DNA from: Vibrio spartinae
GTDB taxonomy: Bacteria > Pseudomonadota > Gammaproteobacteria > Enterobacterales > Vibrionaceae
Assembly (NCBI RefSeq): GCF_024347135.1
Contig: NZ_AP024907.1
Span: forward strand, 487,001-551,000
Direction of reading: 5' to 3'
Length of the DNA: 64,000 nucleotides
A model generated the notes under the pieces. That model saw nothing but the letters and a program-made list of their open reading frames with translations, had not been told where the DNA came from and did not search any database. Of this stretch, positions 21,929 through 35,952 are shown in pieces. Position numbers and translations under genes: made by a program. Each line of letters opens with the position of its first letter. The stretch's first letter is position 1.

Positions 21929-24819
<2,891 letters not shown>

Positions 24820-24895
24820 ACAACACCGAAGGGGTTTTAGGACTCTTAGAGACTTGATTGTGTAAGAGAATCAGCTTTTCGAATTGAAAGAAATT

Positions 24896-25014
24896 TGCTT
24901 GGCGACCATAGCGTTTTGGACCCACCTGAATCCATGCCGAACTCAGACGTGAAACGAAACAGCGCCGATGGTAGTGTGGGGTCTCCCCATGTGAGAGTAG
25001 GACATCGCCAGGCT
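24896..25014 (+). rRNA. 5S ribosomal RNA, first copy
   Basis: About 119 bases, from TGCTTGGCGACC to CATCGCCAGGC, containing the conserved CATGCCGAACTC and GATGGTAGTGTGGGG. Helix I pairs GCTTGGCGA with TCGCCAGGC. It differs from the second copy mainly in this helix. Confidence 0.95.
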
Positions 25015-25123
25015 TTAATTATCATCTTGAGATAGTGATATCTGAAGATGAACTCTAAATAGAGCTGTTCAGCGTAAGACTTTATTTAGCGAATGTCTGT
25101 AGAGACAAGCTATTACCCAGTTT

Positions 25124-25199
<76 letters not shown>

Positions 25200-25215
25200 T
25201 TATATAAATGAATTT

Positions 25216-25335
25216 TGTTTAGCGGCCATAGCGTTTTGGACCCACCTGATTCCATGCCGAACTCAGAAGTGAAACGAAACTGCGCCGATGGTAGTGTGGG
25301 GTCTCCCCATGTGAGAGTAGGTCACTGCTAAACAC
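25216..25335 (+). rRNA. 5S ribosomal RNA, second copy
   Basis: About 120 bases, from TGTTTAGCGGCC to ACTGCTAAACAC. Compared with the first copy it has paired changes in helix I (GTTTAGCGG pairing with CTGCTAAAC) and three single changes inside. It is the last gene of the operon. Confidence 0.95.
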
Positions 25336-25341
25336 TTATTG

Positions 25342-25369
25342 AAAGCCCTGACGATGTCAGGGCTTTTTT
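25342..25369 (+). terminator. rRNA operon terminator
   Basis: AAAGCCCTGAC / GTCAGGGCTTT with a GAT loop and a T-run, seven bases after the second 5S gene. Confidence 0.9.
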
Positions 25370-25410
25370 CGTATAGTCTGATGTATCTTTGATGAATTAT
25401 CGGTAAATAA

Positions 25411-25440
25411 AGAAAAAGCTGATGTTATACATCAGCTTTT
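25411..25440 (-). terminator. leu operon terminator
   Basis: AAAAGCTGATG / CATCAGCTTTT with a five-base loop, followed by T residues on the minus strand, 68 bases downstream of the leuD stop codon. Confidence 0.85.
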
Positions 25441-25507
25441 AATCACGTCTATAAAATCACTTTGTATGCGTCAGGCAATACATTTCGCGTATTGCCAGTT
25501 GGCACTT

Positions 25508-26113
25508 TTAGTTCAAGAAACTTGGGATTTTTGATTCATATTCGGCAATTTTATCTTCATGTTGAAGTGTCAGACCGATATTATCGAGTCCGTTCAGAAG
25601 ACAGTGGCGACGGAATTCATCTATTTCAAAACTGTACTCTTGACCATTTGCCGACACTTTCATCGCTTCCAGATCAACAGTAATCTCAGCGCCTTGATTG
25701 GCTTCAACATATTGGAAAATCGCATCGACTTCGCTTTCCTTCAAGCGAACGGGCACCATCTGGTTGTTAATTGAGTTGCCGTAAAAAATATCAGCAAAGC
25801 TTGGCGCTATGATTACCTGAATCCCATAATCAGCCAAAGCCCATGGCGCATGTTCACGGGATGAACCACAACCAAAGTTTTCACGAGCCAGTAGAATACT
25901 TGCGCCTTGATAACGGGGGGCATTCATCACAAACTCAGGATTGGGTTGTTGGCCTGCATCATCTAGGAAGCGCCAGTCATGGAATAGATGTTTACCAAAA
26001 CCGATACGGTTTACTTTTTGCAGAAACTGCTTCGGGATAATTGCATCAGTATCGACGTTCGCTGCATCCAGCGGCACGACTAAACCTGTATGTTTTTTAA
26101 ATCCTGACATCAT
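25508..26113 (-). CDS. leuD: 3-isopropylmalate dehydratase small subunit LeuD
   Basis: A 201-residue small subunit of isopropylmalate isomerase, which interconverts 2- and 3-isopropylmalate in leucine synthesis. The signature segments are [20 protein letters not shown] at the N-terminus and [15 protein letters not shown], the swivel-domain loop that contacts substrate. The first ATG shares its A with the leuC stop (TAATG) and gives the same length as E. coli LeuD; an ATG one codon later is also possible. Last gene of the operon. Confidence 0.97.
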   Translation of the reverse strand: MMSGFKKHTGLVVPLDAANVDTDAIIPKQFLQKVNRIGFGKHLFHDWRFLDDAGQQPNPEFVMNAPRYQGASILLARENFGCGSSREHAPWALADYGIQVIIAPSFADIFYGNSINNQMVPVRLKESEVDAIFQYVEANQGAEITVDLEAMKVSANGQEYSFEIDEFRRHCLLNGLDNIGLTLQHEDKIAEYESKIPSFLN

Positions 26114-27528
26114 TATTCCCCTTGCTCAAGTGTACGAATATCTACAAAGTGTCCAGCGATTGCTGCCGCTGCCGCCATTGCAGGACTGACAAGGTGCGTG
26201 CGACCATCTCGGCCCTGGCGTCCTTCAAAGTTTCGGTTTGATGTTGATGCGCAGCGTTCTCCCGGCCCTAGGCGATCATTATTCATCGCCAGACACATTG
26301 AGCATCCCGGTAAACGCCATTCAAACCCGGCATCGGTAAAGATTTTATCTAAACCTTCTGACTCTGCTTGTGCTTTGACCTGCTCTGAACCCGGTACAAC
26401 GATCGCCTGAACGTGTGATGCGACTTTTTTACCCTTAGCAATGTGTGCAGCAGCACGCATGTCTTCAATCCGGGAATTGGTGCAAGAGCCGATGAAAACT
26501 TTATCGACGTCATAGTCGGATAGTCGTTTGCCACCTTCAAGCCCCATGTAGTTCAGTGCTTTGAGCGCAGATGATTGCTCGATTAAATCGGTAAAGTTTT
26601 CCGGAGTCGGAATGGGGGCATCAATCGAAATGACTTGTCCCGGGTTGGTGCCCCATGTCACTTGAGGTTTAATCTCTGTTGCATCTAATGTCACCACCGC
26701 ATCGTATTCGGCACCTTCGTCAGACTGCAATGTTTGCCAGTATTCAACTGCTTTGTCCCAGTTTTCACCTGTTGGCGAAAATTTACGGCCTTTGATGTAG
26801 TCATATGTCGTTTGATCTGACGCGATCAAACCAGCTTTGGCACCCAGTTCTATCGCCATGTTACAAACCGTCATTCGACCTTCCATTGACAGATCTCGAA
26901 TGGCCTGACCACAGAATTCAACAACATATCCGGTTCCGCCTGCTGCTGTGGTTTTACCGATGATCGCCAGCACGATATCTTTTGCGGTAATACCTTTTGC
27001 AACTTTGCCTTTGACCTCAATTTTCATTGTTTTGGCGCGAGCTTGCTTGAGAGTTTGCGTCGCAAGTACGTGTTCAACTTCAGACGTCCCGATACCGAAA
27101 GCCAACGAGCCGAATGCCCCGTGTGTTGCCGTATGAGAGTCACCGCAAACAATGGTCATTCCCGGTAGGGTAATGCCCAGTTCTGGCCCCATAACGTGTA
27201 CGATACCCTGATATTTATGATTGATATCGTAGAGTGTGACACCGAATTCTTCGCAGTTTTTCGAGAGCGTTTCCATCTGGATCTGAGCCATCTCACCGGA
27301 AGCTCTGATATCTTTCGTGGTTGTAGAAACATTATGATCCATGGTGGCAAAGGTTTTGTTGACCTGTCGAACTGGGCGACCTTTTTCCCGGAGTCCGTCG
27401 AAAGCTTGTGGTGACGTGACTTCATGGACTAAATGACGATCGATATACAAAATCGGGTTTTCACCTTCAGCGGCGACCACGACATGTGCATCGTAGATTT
27501 TTTCGTATAATGTTTTTGCTTTTGACAT
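26113..27528 (-). CDS. leuC: 3-isopropylmalate dehydratase large subunit LeuC
   Basis: A 471-residue aconitase-family subunit carrying the 4Fe-4S cluster. The cluster cysteines are visible in the [10 protein letters not shown] segment near residue 345 and in the paired cysteines of [11 protein letters not shown] near residue 408. Residues around [14 protein letters not shown] form the conserved active-site strand. It works with LeuD, whose start overlaps its stop by one base. leuB lies 51 bases upstream. Confidence 0.97.
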   Translation of the reverse strand: MSKAKTLYEKIYDAHVVVAAEGENPILYIDRHLVHEVTSPQAFDGLREKGRPVRQVNKTFATMDHNVSTTTKDIRASGEMAQIQMETLSKNCEEFGVTLYDINHKYQGIVHVMGPELGITLPGMTIVCGDSHTATHGAFGSLAFGIGTSEVEHVLATQTLKQARAKTMKIEVKGKVAKGITAKDIVLAIIGKTTAAGGTGYVVEFCGQAIRDLSMEGRMTVCNMAIELGAKAGLIASDQTTYDYIKGRKFSPTGENWDKAVEYWQTLQSDEGAEYDAVVTLDATEIKPQVTWGTNPGQVISIDAPIPTPENFTDLIEQSSALKALNYMGLEGGKRLSDYDVDKVFIGSCTNSRIEDMRAAAHIAKGKKVASHVQAIVVPGSEQVKAQAESEGLDKIFTDAGFEWRLPGCSMCLAMNNDRLGPGERCASTSNRNFEGRQGRDGRTHLVSPAMAAAAAIAGHFVDIRTLEQGE

Positions 27529-27579
27529 TGCTTCTACCTTGAGCTTGTTCGTGGACCGAGAGTCCTCTCGGTCACATGC

Positions 27580-28695
<1,116 letters not shown>

Positions 28696-28766
28696 TTATT
28701 GATTTCTAACTACGTCGGTCTACGTGACACAATGAGACCGACGCTTAGGGTCTTATATTGTTGCTA

Positions 28767-30314
28767 TTATACTGTGGCTATTTTTTTCTGTTTAATGACT
28801 TCGATCTGATCGGCACGTTGAATACTGTTGAGCACATGTAATAATGCTTCTCCTGAAGCTTCAACAATATCGGTGGATATCCCTGTTCCATGGTATTTTC
28901 GCCCTTTATAGTTGGCAATAATATCAGCCTGTCCCAAGCCGTCTTCACCTTCTCCTTTCGCGGTCAAATCGAATTTATCGAGGACGATATCGTAACCGGT
29001 AACACGATAAATACATTGGTACAATGCGTCCACGGGACCGTTACCGACAGCGGCTTCGCATTTTTCTTCATCACCACATTGCAGTTTAATTGTGGTGGTT
29101 GCCATTACGCTGCCCGATTGAACACTCAGATAGTTTAGTTTGTAGAAGTTATCTTCTTCACGTAAGTTGGAGAAGAACATCAAGGATTCTAAGTCATAAT
29201 CGAACACTTGACCTTTGCGGTCAGCAAGTTTCAGGAAATCTTCATACAGTGCATCCAAATTATACTCATCTTCCTGATAACCCATTGCGTTCATATGGCT
29301 CTTCACCGCAGCTCTGCCGCTACGACTTGTCAGATTTAATGCCTGATTTTTTAAACCAATCGACTCTGGGGTCATAATTTCATAGGTATTTTTATTCTTC
29401 AGCATACCATCTTGATGGATGCCGGAAGAGTGGCTGAACGCATTGGCACCCACGATCGCTTTGTTGCTTTGGATCGGCATATTACAGATCTGGCTGATCA
29501 TTTTACTTGTCCGGTGAATCTCCTCGTGCTTGATACCGGTATGCACACCTAAAAGCTCTTGGCGGGTCTTGATGATCATCGCGATCTCTTCTAGCGCACA
29601 GTTTCCGGCCCGTTCACCGATACCGTTGATGGTTCCTTCAACCTGACGGGCTCCCGCTTGAACAGCCGAGATCGAGTTGGCAACGGACATTCCCAAATCG
29701 TCGTGGCAGTGGACAGAAATAATTGCTTTATCAATGTTGGGGACACGGTTGAATAATGTCTGAATGATACCACCGAATTCTCCCGGGACAGTATAACCAA
29801 CTGTGTCGGGGATATTAATTGTTCTGGCACCAGCCTCAATTGCGGCTTCAACCATCCGGCATAAGTTGTCGATTGGTGTCCGACCAGCGTCTTCACAAGA
29901 GAATTCAACATCATCGGTATAACGACGTGCATGTTTGATCGCTTTGACCCCCATCTCTACCACTTGGTCATAGCTACGACGAAGCTTGTCCTGAACATGA
30001 ACGGTTGAGGTTGAAATAAACGTGTGAATTCTGAATGCTTCAGCAACTTTCAAGGCTTCTGCTGCAGCATCAATGTCTTTTTCTACTGCGCGGGCAAGCG
30101 CACAAACTTGGCTGTTTTTGATGTTTTTCGCGATGGTTTGTACCGATTCGAAATCACCTGGCGAGGAGACCGGAAACCCTGCTTCAATCACATCCACGCC
30201 CAGTCGTTCCAGAGCGTAAGCAATTTGTAATTTCTCTCTCTCCGTTAAACTAGCAGATAATGCTTGTTCTCCGTCCCGTAAGGTTGTATCGAAGATAATG
30301 ACCTGATCGTTCAT
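28767..30314 (-). CDS. leuA: 2-isopropylmalate synthase LeuA
   Basis: A 515-residue enzyme that condenses acetyl-CoA with 2-ketoisovalerate, the first committed step of leucine synthesis. The N-terminal [15 protein letters not shown] motif and the metal-binding [15 protein letters not shown] segment show the catalytic TIM barrel. The C-terminal 120 residues form the LeuA regulatory domain that mediates leucine feedback. First structural gene after the leader; expression is expected to be governed by the attenuator at 30390-30420. Confidence 0.97.
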   Translation of the reverse strand: MNDQVIIFDTTLRDGEQALSASLTEREKLQIAYALERLGVDVIEAGFPVSSPGDFESVQTIAKNIKNSQVCALARAVEKDIDAAAEALKVAEAFRIHTFISTSTVHVQDKLRRSYDQVVEMGVKAIKHARRYTDDVEFSCEDAGRTPIDNLCRMVEAAIEAGARTINIPDTVGYTVPGEFGGIIQTLFNRVPNIDKAIISVHCHDDLGMSVANSISAVQAGARQVEGTINGIGERAGNCALEEIAMIIKTRQELLGVHTGIKHEEIHRTSKMISQICNMPIQSNKAIVGANAFSHSSGIHQDGMLKNKNTYEIMTPESIGLKNQALNLTSRSGRAAVKSHMNAMGYQEDEYNLDALYEDFLKLADRKGQVFDYDLESLMFFSNLREEDNFYKLNYLSVQSGSVMATTTIKLQCGDEEKCEAAVGNGPVDALYQCIYRVTGYDIVLDKFDLTAKGEGEDGLGQADIIANYKGRKYHGTGISTDIVEASGEALLHVLNSIQRADQIEVIKQKKIATV

Positions 30315-30389
30315 ATTGGCTGGCTCCTAGATCGATAAGTGGTTGTGTTTGCTCACTTGATGTTTTCTTTTGTAAGTGTTTTTAGCTAT

Positions 30390-30420
30390 AAAAAAACCCG
30401 CATTTCGATGCGGGTTTTTG
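30390..30420 (-). terminator. leu operon attenuator terminator
   Basis: On the minus strand an AAAACCCGCAT / ATGCGGGTTTT stem with a short loop runs into a long T-run. It sits between the leucine-rich leader peptide and leuA, the expected place for a transcription attenuator. Confidence 0.88.
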
Positions 30421-30450
30421 TGATTCTTTGTGGTGTTTTCTATCCACTGG

Positions 30451-30513
30451 CTACCCGCGCGATTGATACACGATAAGGAGGAGGCCTAGTAGGAGAGAAG
30501 TTTTCAATGTCAT
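30451..30513 (-). CDS. leuL: leu operon leader peptide
   Basis: A 20-codon open frame starting MTLKTSLLLGLLLIV and ending at TAG. Six of 20 codons in the middle are Leu, in two runs of three (CTC CTA CTA, then CTC CTC CTT), and another TTG Leu comes near the start. The ribosome site GGAAAG is nine bases upstream of this ATG; an in-frame ATG two codons earlier sits too close to it. The peptide ends about 30 bases before the attenuator hairpin. Ribosome stalling on Leu codons when charged tRNA-Leu is scarce should favour antitermination. Confidence 0.85.
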   Translation of the reverse strand: MTLKTSLLLGLLLIVYQSRG

Positions 30514-30546
30514 ATTCATTTACTTTCCACAAAATTCAATAACAAA

Positions 30547-30575
30547 TTAGTACCGCACCTGATACATCACGTCAA
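30547..30575 (-). promoter_or_regulatory. Probable leu operon promoter
   Basis: Read on the minus strand, TTGACG and TACTAA are 17 bases apart, about 35 bases upstream of the leader peptide. The -35 box is strong and the -10 box weak. No other candidate of similar quality is seen nearby. Confidence 0.5.
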
Positions 30576-30774
30576 CCCAAAATTGTATATTTATTGGTAG
30601 TACCTCTTTCATTATGCCCATCGGCTTACTAGCCGAGGGTATTTATTAGTTCAATAGCTTTCATATTTCCGACAACAACAATCTTCATACTTTCGACAAC
30701 AAATAGTCACACCGCTGTCATCTGGACTGATTAGTGTCTTGGATATAAAGGGGTTGAACTACAGGAATGCAGTC
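30576..30774. other. Divergent control region between leu leader and the PAP2 gene
   Basis: About 200 AT-rich bases. An imperfect 24-bp tandem repeat lies at 30660-30708 (CGACAACAA is common to both units), and a small CGGCT/AGCCG hairpin at 30622-30635. No gene is supported here. Confidence 0.45.
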
Positions 30775-31308
30775 ATGAGAGTTATTGAACCGATTGTGAA
30801 ATTTGATCTGGCCTTGTCACTGTTCTGTCTGCAACATAGATTCAGTTATCCATTGGCACGTATCAGCCGAGCGGTATCCCATACTGGAGACGGTCATTTA
30901 TATGTTGTCATCGGTGGTGCTGCTTTTTTGGTTGATGAGATTGCAGGTCAGGCATTACTCGTCACTGGATTGATCTCCTTTCTGATTGAGCTGCCGCTTT
31001 ACTGGTTATTGAAAAACCTTTTTCAACGGCGTCGTCCTCAAGAGTTCTCCTCAAGAGTCATTGCTTATATTACGCCTTCTGATCGGTTTAGCTTACCCTC
31101 CGGGCATACAAGTGCCGCTTTTCTGATGGCAACACTCATTGCTTCCTTTTATCCATCATTGTCAGTGATGGTGTTTCTCTGGGCGGGGTGTATTGGCGCT
31201 GCTCGTATTTTGTTGGGGGTTCATTTTTTCACGGATGTACTGATTGGTGCCTTACTTGGTATGAGCTGCGCACAAGCTGGCCAACTGGTCATGGAGTGGA
31301 TGATTTGA
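30775..31308 (+). CDS. PAP2 family membrane phosphatase
   Basis: A 177-residue inner-membrane protein with about five helices and the complete PAP2 lipid-phosphatase signature: KNLFQRRRP (motif 1), PSGHTSA (motif 2, catalytic His) and ARILLGVHFFTD (motif 3). Relatives dephosphorylate phosphatidic acid, phosphatidylglycerophosphate or undecaprenyl pyrophosphate; the substrate cannot be told apart here. The start at MRVIEP follows an AGGA site; a TTG 12 codons upstream would also keep the frame. Its end overlaps the next gene's TTG start by four bases, implying a coupled pair. Confidence 0.88.
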   Translation: MRVIEPIVKFDLALSLFCLQHRFSYPLARISRAVSHTGDGHLYVVIGGAAFLVDEIAGQALLVTGLISFLIELPLYWLLKNLFQRRRPQEFSSRVIAYITPSDRFSLPSGHTSAAFLMATLIASFYPSLSVMVFLWAGCIGAARILLGVHFFTDVLIGALLGMSCAQAGQLVMEWMI

Positions 31309-32348
31309 AAATTCTCTATGGTGTTCAGGGAACCGGAAACGGTCATACAGCACGAGCCAGAGCGATGAGCCATGCACTCCGGCAATATCATGTTGATGTC
31401 GATTTTATTTTCAGCGGCAGAGAGCAAGATAAATATTTTTCAATGGATAGCTTTGGCAATTATCAAACCCGCCGTGGGTTGACGTTTATGACTGAAAAAG
31501 GACGGGTTAATTATTTAAAAACCGCCAGAGAGAATCGTTTCGGTCAATTGATTTCCGATATCCGCCAGCTTGATCTCAGCACTTATGATTTAGTGATCAG
31601 TGATTTTGAACCGATTACGTCGTGGGCCGCAAAATTACAGCACAAACCCTGTATCAGTCTTAGTCATCAGAATGCTTTTCGTTATCCGGTACCGTTAAAG
31701 GGGGCCAACTGGCTCGATAAGAAGATTATTACCAATTTCGCGCCTGCAGATCATTATCTTGGGTTGCACTGGTATCACTTCGAACATCCGATTTTACCGC
31801 CGATTATCCATACCGGAGGGGCGGCAGCAGAAAACCAACCTTTCGTTTTAGTCTATCTCCCATTCGAATCTCTGGAATCCATTATGGATCTGTTCTTTCG
31901 TTTCGGTCACTATCAGTTTGTCTGTTATCACCCCATGGTTGATGAAATGAAACAGACAGAGAACATGACATTTCATCCATTATGCCATGAGCTCTTCCAA
32001 GAGCATTTACGTTGCTGTGCCGGCGTGATTGCCAATGGTGGATTTGAGCTCCCTTCTGAAGCCATGTCATATGGCAAAAAATTACTACTCAAACCTTTGA
32101 TTGGCCAATTTGAGCAGCAGAGTAACGTGGCAACACTTGAAATTCTGGGGCTCGCTTCTGCGATGGAATCGCTTGATGTCGCCGTGATTCGGCAGTGGCT
32201 CGATGAACCGAATGCCGAGCGAGTCGTTTATCCCGATGTTGCTCAAGCCATTGCTGAATGGGTGGTTCAGGGGCGTTGGGATAGTCATCAGCAACTGTGT
32301 CAGTCACTCTGGAAACAGGTCAACTTTCCTGACTATGTCATGGTGTAA
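31305..32348 (+). CDS. Glycosyltransferase-like protein (MJ1255/VC2487 family)
   Basis: A 347-residue protein opening KILYGVQGTGNGHTARARAM, the GxGNGH nucleotide-sugar loop of GT-B (MurG-like) glycosyltransferases. The C-terminal half has VIANGGFELPSEAMSYGKKL, matching the usual donor-binding signature. It resembles a conserved family annotated only as hypothetical or glycosyltransferase-like. The start is TTG within the last codons of the PAP2 gene; the frame is open further upstream, but inside PAP2. Overlap with a lipid phosphatase suggests joint work on a lipid-linked sugar or glycolipid, which is inference. A 17-bp tandem duplication begins at its stop codon. Confidence 0.8.
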   Translation: MKILYGVQGTGNGHTARARAMSHALRQYHVDVDFIFSGREQDKYFSMDSFGNYQTRRGLTFMTEKGRVNYLKTARENRFGQLISDIRQLDLSTYDLVISDFEPITSWAAKLQHKPCISLSHQNAFRYPVPLKGANWLDKKIITNFAPADHYLGLHWYHFEHPILPPIIHTGGAAAENQPFVLVYLPFESLESIMDLFFRFGHYQFVCYHPMVDEMKQTENMTFHPLCHELFQEHLRCCAGVIANGGFELPSEAMSYGKKLLLKPLIGQFEQQSNVATLEILGLASAMESLDVAVIRQWLDEPNAERVVYPDVAQAIAEWVVQGRWDSHQQLCQSLWKQVNFPDYVMV

Positions 32349-32376
32349 CCCGCATAAAAGTGTAACCCGCATAAAA
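32343..32376 (+). repeat. 17-bp tandem duplication over the glycosyltransferase stop codon
   Basis: GTGTAACCCGCATAAAA occurs twice head to tail without mismatch. The first copy contains the TAA stop codon of the gene. Confidence 0.95.
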
Positions 32377-32769
32377 TCATTGATCACAATTAATCTATTT
32401 TGCTTGTCATATATGAGATGAATGATTATAGGTTTTCTGTCGCAAACCTATAACTCACGTCAATTAATTTTGTGAATACGATAAAAACCGCGGTTTTATC
32501 TTTTTTGATGTTTTTTTAACGACATGATTTTTAAGTATATTTTTAAAAATGAGGTAAAATAAACTGACTTTTTATCAATCTAGTTGCCTTTTGTACATCA
32601 ATTAAAAGATAGTGAATTGCACAGCCTACTTATACGAACTATCAATAGGTTGTTCAAAATAGAATCACGTTGAGTCACTTTATCTGATGTATGTCACGTC
32701 GCCTGACAAGAGTGCTATTCCGAGAGGGATAACGAAAGTGATGACTGAAGCAAAATAAGAGGCATTTTA
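32377..32769. other. Intergenic region upstream of leuO
   Basis: Nearly 400 very AT-rich bases with no gene. A terminator-like palindrome (GATAAAAACCGCGGTTTTATC region, 32480-32506, followed by six T) probably ends the PAP2/glycosyltransferase transcript. The remainder should hold the leuO promoter; in enteric bacteria leuO is silenced by H-NS at such AT-rich DNA. Confidence 0.5.
32480..32506 (+). terminator. Terminator-like palindrome after the glycosyltransferase gene
   Basis: GATAAAA and TTTTATC flank an ACCGCGG centre and are followed by TTTTTT. It has a weak, mostly A-T stem, so it is a tentative call. Confidence 0.5.
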
Positions 32770-33738
32770 ATGTTAGAAAAAAAAGAAGTTATCCAACCAG
32801 TCGCCAGCTATCGGATGGAAAGTACGCTACGAGGCGTTGATTTGAATTTGCTCACCGTGTTTGATGCGGTCATGCAAGAACAAAATATTACTCGGGCAGC
32901 TCATAATTTAGGAATGTCTCAGCCAGCAGTAAGTAACGCTGTGGCACGTTTGAAAGTGATGTTTAATGATGAACTGTTCATGCGGCAAGGGCGAGGCATT
33001 CAGCCGACTCAGCGCGCCCGACAGCTTTTTGGCCCGATTCGCCAAGCATTACAGTTAATTCGTAATGAACTACCGAATTCTGTCTTTACACCTGAATCTT
33101 CAACCAGGCAGTTTAACTTAGCGATTTGTAGTCCGAATGATTTGCGCTTCGCACCGAAGGTTTTCTCTTCAATTCACGATCAGGCGCCTCAAGTGCAACT
33201 CCATTTGGAAGCGGATTCGAACCAACAACTTGCTGAGCGGTTGCGTTATCAGGAAGTCGATTTTGTGATTGACTATGCGCGTTTTGAAGAATCCGGTTTC
33301 TGTAGTACCGAAATTTTCCAAGATGAGCTGGTGATTGTTGCCTCTAAACAACACCCTCGAATTCAAGGCTCGATTACCCCAGCACAGGTCATAGAAGAGC
33401 AACACGCGAAGCTATCTCAGGCACATGGTATCCGGAGTTTCAGTGAACAGGCTTACCGAGATATCGATTGCCATTCCCACTATGAGGGGACAAGCTTAAG
33501 CAATGTGCTTTATGTTGTCAGTCAGTCAGAACTGATTACCATCGCACCACGTTGGTTGGTGGAAGCGTCACCTAACAGAGAGCAACTTCAAACGATTGCT
33601 TCACCATTTGAACGTAAACAGATCAGTGGTTACCTGAGCTGGCACGAATCGAATGAAAAAGATAAGGGACACGGTTGGCTGAGAGAGCAGCTCATGATGA
33701 TTTGTGGTGAAATTGTCAGTGCTTCTGTAACCCATTAA
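32770..33738 (+). CDS. leuO: LysR-type transcriptional regulator LeuO
   Basis: A 322-residue LysR-family regulator. The N-terminal winged helix is distinctive of LeuO (VDLNLLTVFDAVMQEQNITR, then GMSQPAVSNAVARLK); residues about 110-310 form the periplasmic-binding-protein-like effector domain. LeuO is a global regulator that counteracts H-NS silencing and, in vibrios, influences virulence, bile and acid responses. In E. coli it lies directly divergent from leuLABCD; here the PAP2/glycosyltransferase pair separates them. The start has an AGAGG site. Confidence 0.93.
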   Translation: MLEKKEVIQPVASYRMESTLRGVDLNLLTVFDAVMQEQNITRAAHNLGMSQPAVSNAVARLKVMFNDELFMRQGRGIQPTQRARQLFGPIRQALQLIRNELPNSVFTPESSTRQFNLAICSPNDLRFAPKVFSSIHDQAPQVQLHLEADSNQQLAERLRYQEVDFVIDYARFEESGFCSTEIFQDELVIVASKQHPRIQGSITPAQVIEEQHAKLSQAHGIRSFSEQAYRDIDCHSHYEGTSLSNVLYVVSQSELITIAPRWLVEASPNREQLQTIASPFERKQISGYLSWHESNEKDKGHGWLREQLMMICGEIVSASVTH

Positions 33739-33754
33739 TATTGTGTTTCATCCT

Positions 33755-33793
33755 GATGTTGCCGACCCGATGAAAATCAGGGAAGGCAACATC
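33755..33793 (+). terminator. Hairpin after leuO
   Basis: GATGTTGCC and GGCAACATC form a nine-bp stem with a long (about 21-base) loop, followed by a T-rich but interrupted stretch. Probable leuO terminator. Confidence 0.55.
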
Positions 33794-34230
33794 TGTTTAT
33801 TTCTGCCTTTCTCTTTTCTCTTCCTGCTCCGAATTTTCCCTGATAATCATCATTGGTTAGAACACTTACCTAATATCAACAGATTCGCTTCTTATTTAGC
33901 ATTTTGATGACCTTTGTTACATAAAATAAATATTTTATGTCTTTTTTATTCTTGGATTTAACATGGTCATCTGTATTTAAATGTTTTTTTCATATATAGT
34001 TCTGAATAAATGCCTGTGTACAACATATTCGGTAAATTGCAGTCAGAAACTGAATAGACCAATCTTTCTGAAGCGAGTAAAGTTGCTCTATCCCTTGCGG
34101 TGTTATGACTCTGCAAGGACATAGCCATTAGCGAATCGATTTCGATTAGGCTACGAATAAGCCCTAGACTATGTAACCAACCAGACTGTTGAACTGACCT
34201 CGGGATACAGTGACTGGTAAGGAGAATAAT
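33794..34230. other. Long leader region upstream of ilvIH
   Basis: About 440 bases with no supported protein gene. The last 140 bases are rich in complementary segments and look like a structured mRNA leader, described separately. In E. coli the ilvIH promoter has several upstream Lrp sites; none can be named here with confidence. Confidence 0.5.
34093..34174 (+). promoter_or_regulatory. Candidate structured 5' leader of ilvIH
   Basis: Bases 93-100 and 111-118 of this 34,000 block form an eight-bp hairpin (CCTTGCGG / CTGCAAGG with one G-T pair). Directly after it, ACATAG (34119-34124) can pair with CTATGT (34169-34174), enclosing two small hairpins: AATCG/CGATT and GGCT/AGCC. This gives a hairpin followed by a three-way junction, ending 56 bases before ilvI. 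No T-run terminator follows. It matches no riboswitch I recognise. Confidence 0.35.
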
Positions 34231-35952
34231 ATGGTAATGCTATCCGGTGCAGAGATGGTTGTTCAGTCTCTGATCGAAGAAGGTGTCGAGCAGATTTTTG
34301 GTTACCCCGGTGGATCCGTGCTTGATATCTATGATGCCCTTCATGAAAAAACCGACCAAATCAAACATGTCCTTGTTCGTCATGAACAGGCGGCAACTCA
34401 TATGGCTGACGGTTATGCCCGCTCGACCGGTAAACCCGGTGTCGTGCTGGTTTGCTCTGGCCCGGGGGCAACCAATACCGTGACCGGTATTGCGACAGCC
34501 TATATGGATTCCATTCCGATGATCGTTATATCAGGCAACGTCCCTAACAGCTTGATTGGCAATGATGCATTTCAAGAGTGTGATATCGTTGGGGTTTCCC
34601 GGCCGATTGTGAAACATAGCTTTTTGGTTAAAAAAGCTGAAGATATTCCCGAAACGATTAAAAAAGCATTCTATATTGCTTCGACCGGTCGTCCTGGCCC
34701 TGTGGTCATTGATTTGCCGAAGGATATCATGAATCCTCAGGTTAAATTGCCTTATCAATATCCGAAAACCATCAAGATGCGCTCTTATAATCCGACAACA
34801 AGTGGACATAAAGGGCAGATAAAGAAAGCACTCAAAGCGCTGTTAGATGCGAAAAAACCAGTTTTATATGTTGGTGGTGGTGCGGTTATTTCTGAGGCGG
34901 ATAAGCAGATTATTCAGTTAGCGGAAACCTTGAATTTACCGGTGGTCAGTACCCTGATGGGATTAGGCGCTTTTCCCGGCACTCACGCAAATGCGCTGGG
35001 GATGTTGGGAATGCACGGTGTTTATGAAGCCAATATGGCGATGCATCATGCCGATTTGATTTTTGGTATCGGTGTCCGGTTTGATGACCGCACGACGAAT
35101 AATCTGGAAAAATACTGCCCTAACGCCAAAATCATGCACATTGATATTGACCCGTCTTCCATTTCAAAGAATGTCCCAGCGGATTTACCCATCGTCGGCT
35201 CAGCAGAAAAAGTTTTGGAAACCATGTTGAAGTTGCTGGTTGAGCAGGGGGGCTCGAATGATGCCAACGCGTTGGAACAATGGTGGCAAGAGATTCAAGT
35301 GTGGCGGGAGCGTCAGTGCCTTGCTTATCAGAAATCCAATGATCGGATCAAACCGCAGCAAGTGATCGAAACGCTCCATCGGTTGACCGAAGGGAATGCC
35401 TATGTCGCTTCTGATGTCGGGCAACACCAAATGTTCGCGGCACTTTATTACCCGTTTAACAAGCCGCGTCGCTGGATCAATTCAGGTGGCCTTGGCACGA
35501 TGGGATTTGGTTTACCTGCCGGGATGGGGGTCAAATTCTCTCATCCGGAAGAAGAAGTGGTTGTGGTGACTGGAGACGGGAGTATTCAGATGAATATTCA
35601 AGAGCTGTCAACCGCACTTCAATATGATATTCCAGTCAAGATCATCAACCTGAATAACCGTTTCTTGGGGATGGTCAAACAGTGGCAGGATATTATTTAT
35701 CAGGGACGTCACTCGAATTCATATATGAGTTCTGTGCCGGACTTTGCTGCAATCGCAGAAGCTTATGGGCATGTCGGTATCCGTATCTCGACACCGGATG
35801 AATTAGAAGCCGGATTGAAGAAAGCACTGGATCTGAAAGATCGTCTGGTGTTTGTGGATATCAATGTCGATGAAACAGAGCACGTTTACCCGATGCAGAT
35901 TAAAGGCGAAGGGATGGACAAAATGTGGTTGAGCAAAACGGAGAGAACCTGA
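34231..35952 (+). CDS. ilvI: Acetolactate synthase isozyme III large subunit IlvI
   Basis: A 573-residue thiamine-diphosphate enzyme that makes acetolactate or acetohydroxybutyrate in valine, leucine and isoleucine synthesis. The N-terminal [16 protein letters not shown] with the catalytic Glu in [17 protein letters not shown], and the ThDP-binding [13 protein letters not shown]...LNNRFLGM region near the C-terminus, are intact. An upstream TTG extends the frame seven codons, but AAGGAG sits correctly before MVMLSGAEM, which matches E. coli IlvI. The stop overlaps the ilvH start. Confidence 0.96.
   Translation: MVMLSGAEMVVQSLIEEGVEQIFGYPGGSVLDIYDALHEKTDQIKHVLVRHEQAATHMADGYARSTGKPGVVLVCSGPGATNTVTGIATAYMDSIPMIVISGNVPNSLIGNDAFQECDIVGVSRPIVKHSFLVKKAEDIPETIKKAFYIASTGRPGPVVIDLPKDIMNPQVKLPYQYPKTIKMRSYNPTTSGHKGQIKKALKALLDAKKPVLYVGGGAVISEADKQIIQLAETLNLPVVSTLMGLGAFPGTHANALGMLGMHGVYEANMAMHHADLIFGIGVRFDDRTTNNLEKYCPNAKIMHIDIDPSSISKNVPADLPIVGSAEKVLETMLKLLVEQGGSNDANALEQWWQEIQVWRERQCLAYQKSNDRIKPQQVIETLHRLTEGNAYVASDVGQHQMFAALYYPFNKPRRWINSGGLGTMGFGLPAGMGVKFSHPEEEVVVVTGDGSIQMNIQELSTALQYDIPVKIINLNNRFLGMVKQWQDIIYQGRHSNSYMSSVPDFAAIAEAYGHVGIRISTPDELEAGLKKALDLKDRLVFVDINVDETEHVYPMQIKGEGMDKMWLSKTERT

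Noticed and set aside
32740..32757. A five-codon frame (MTEAK) just before leuO
   Set aside because: It is too short to carry meaning and has no ribosome site; short frames like this are expected by chance.
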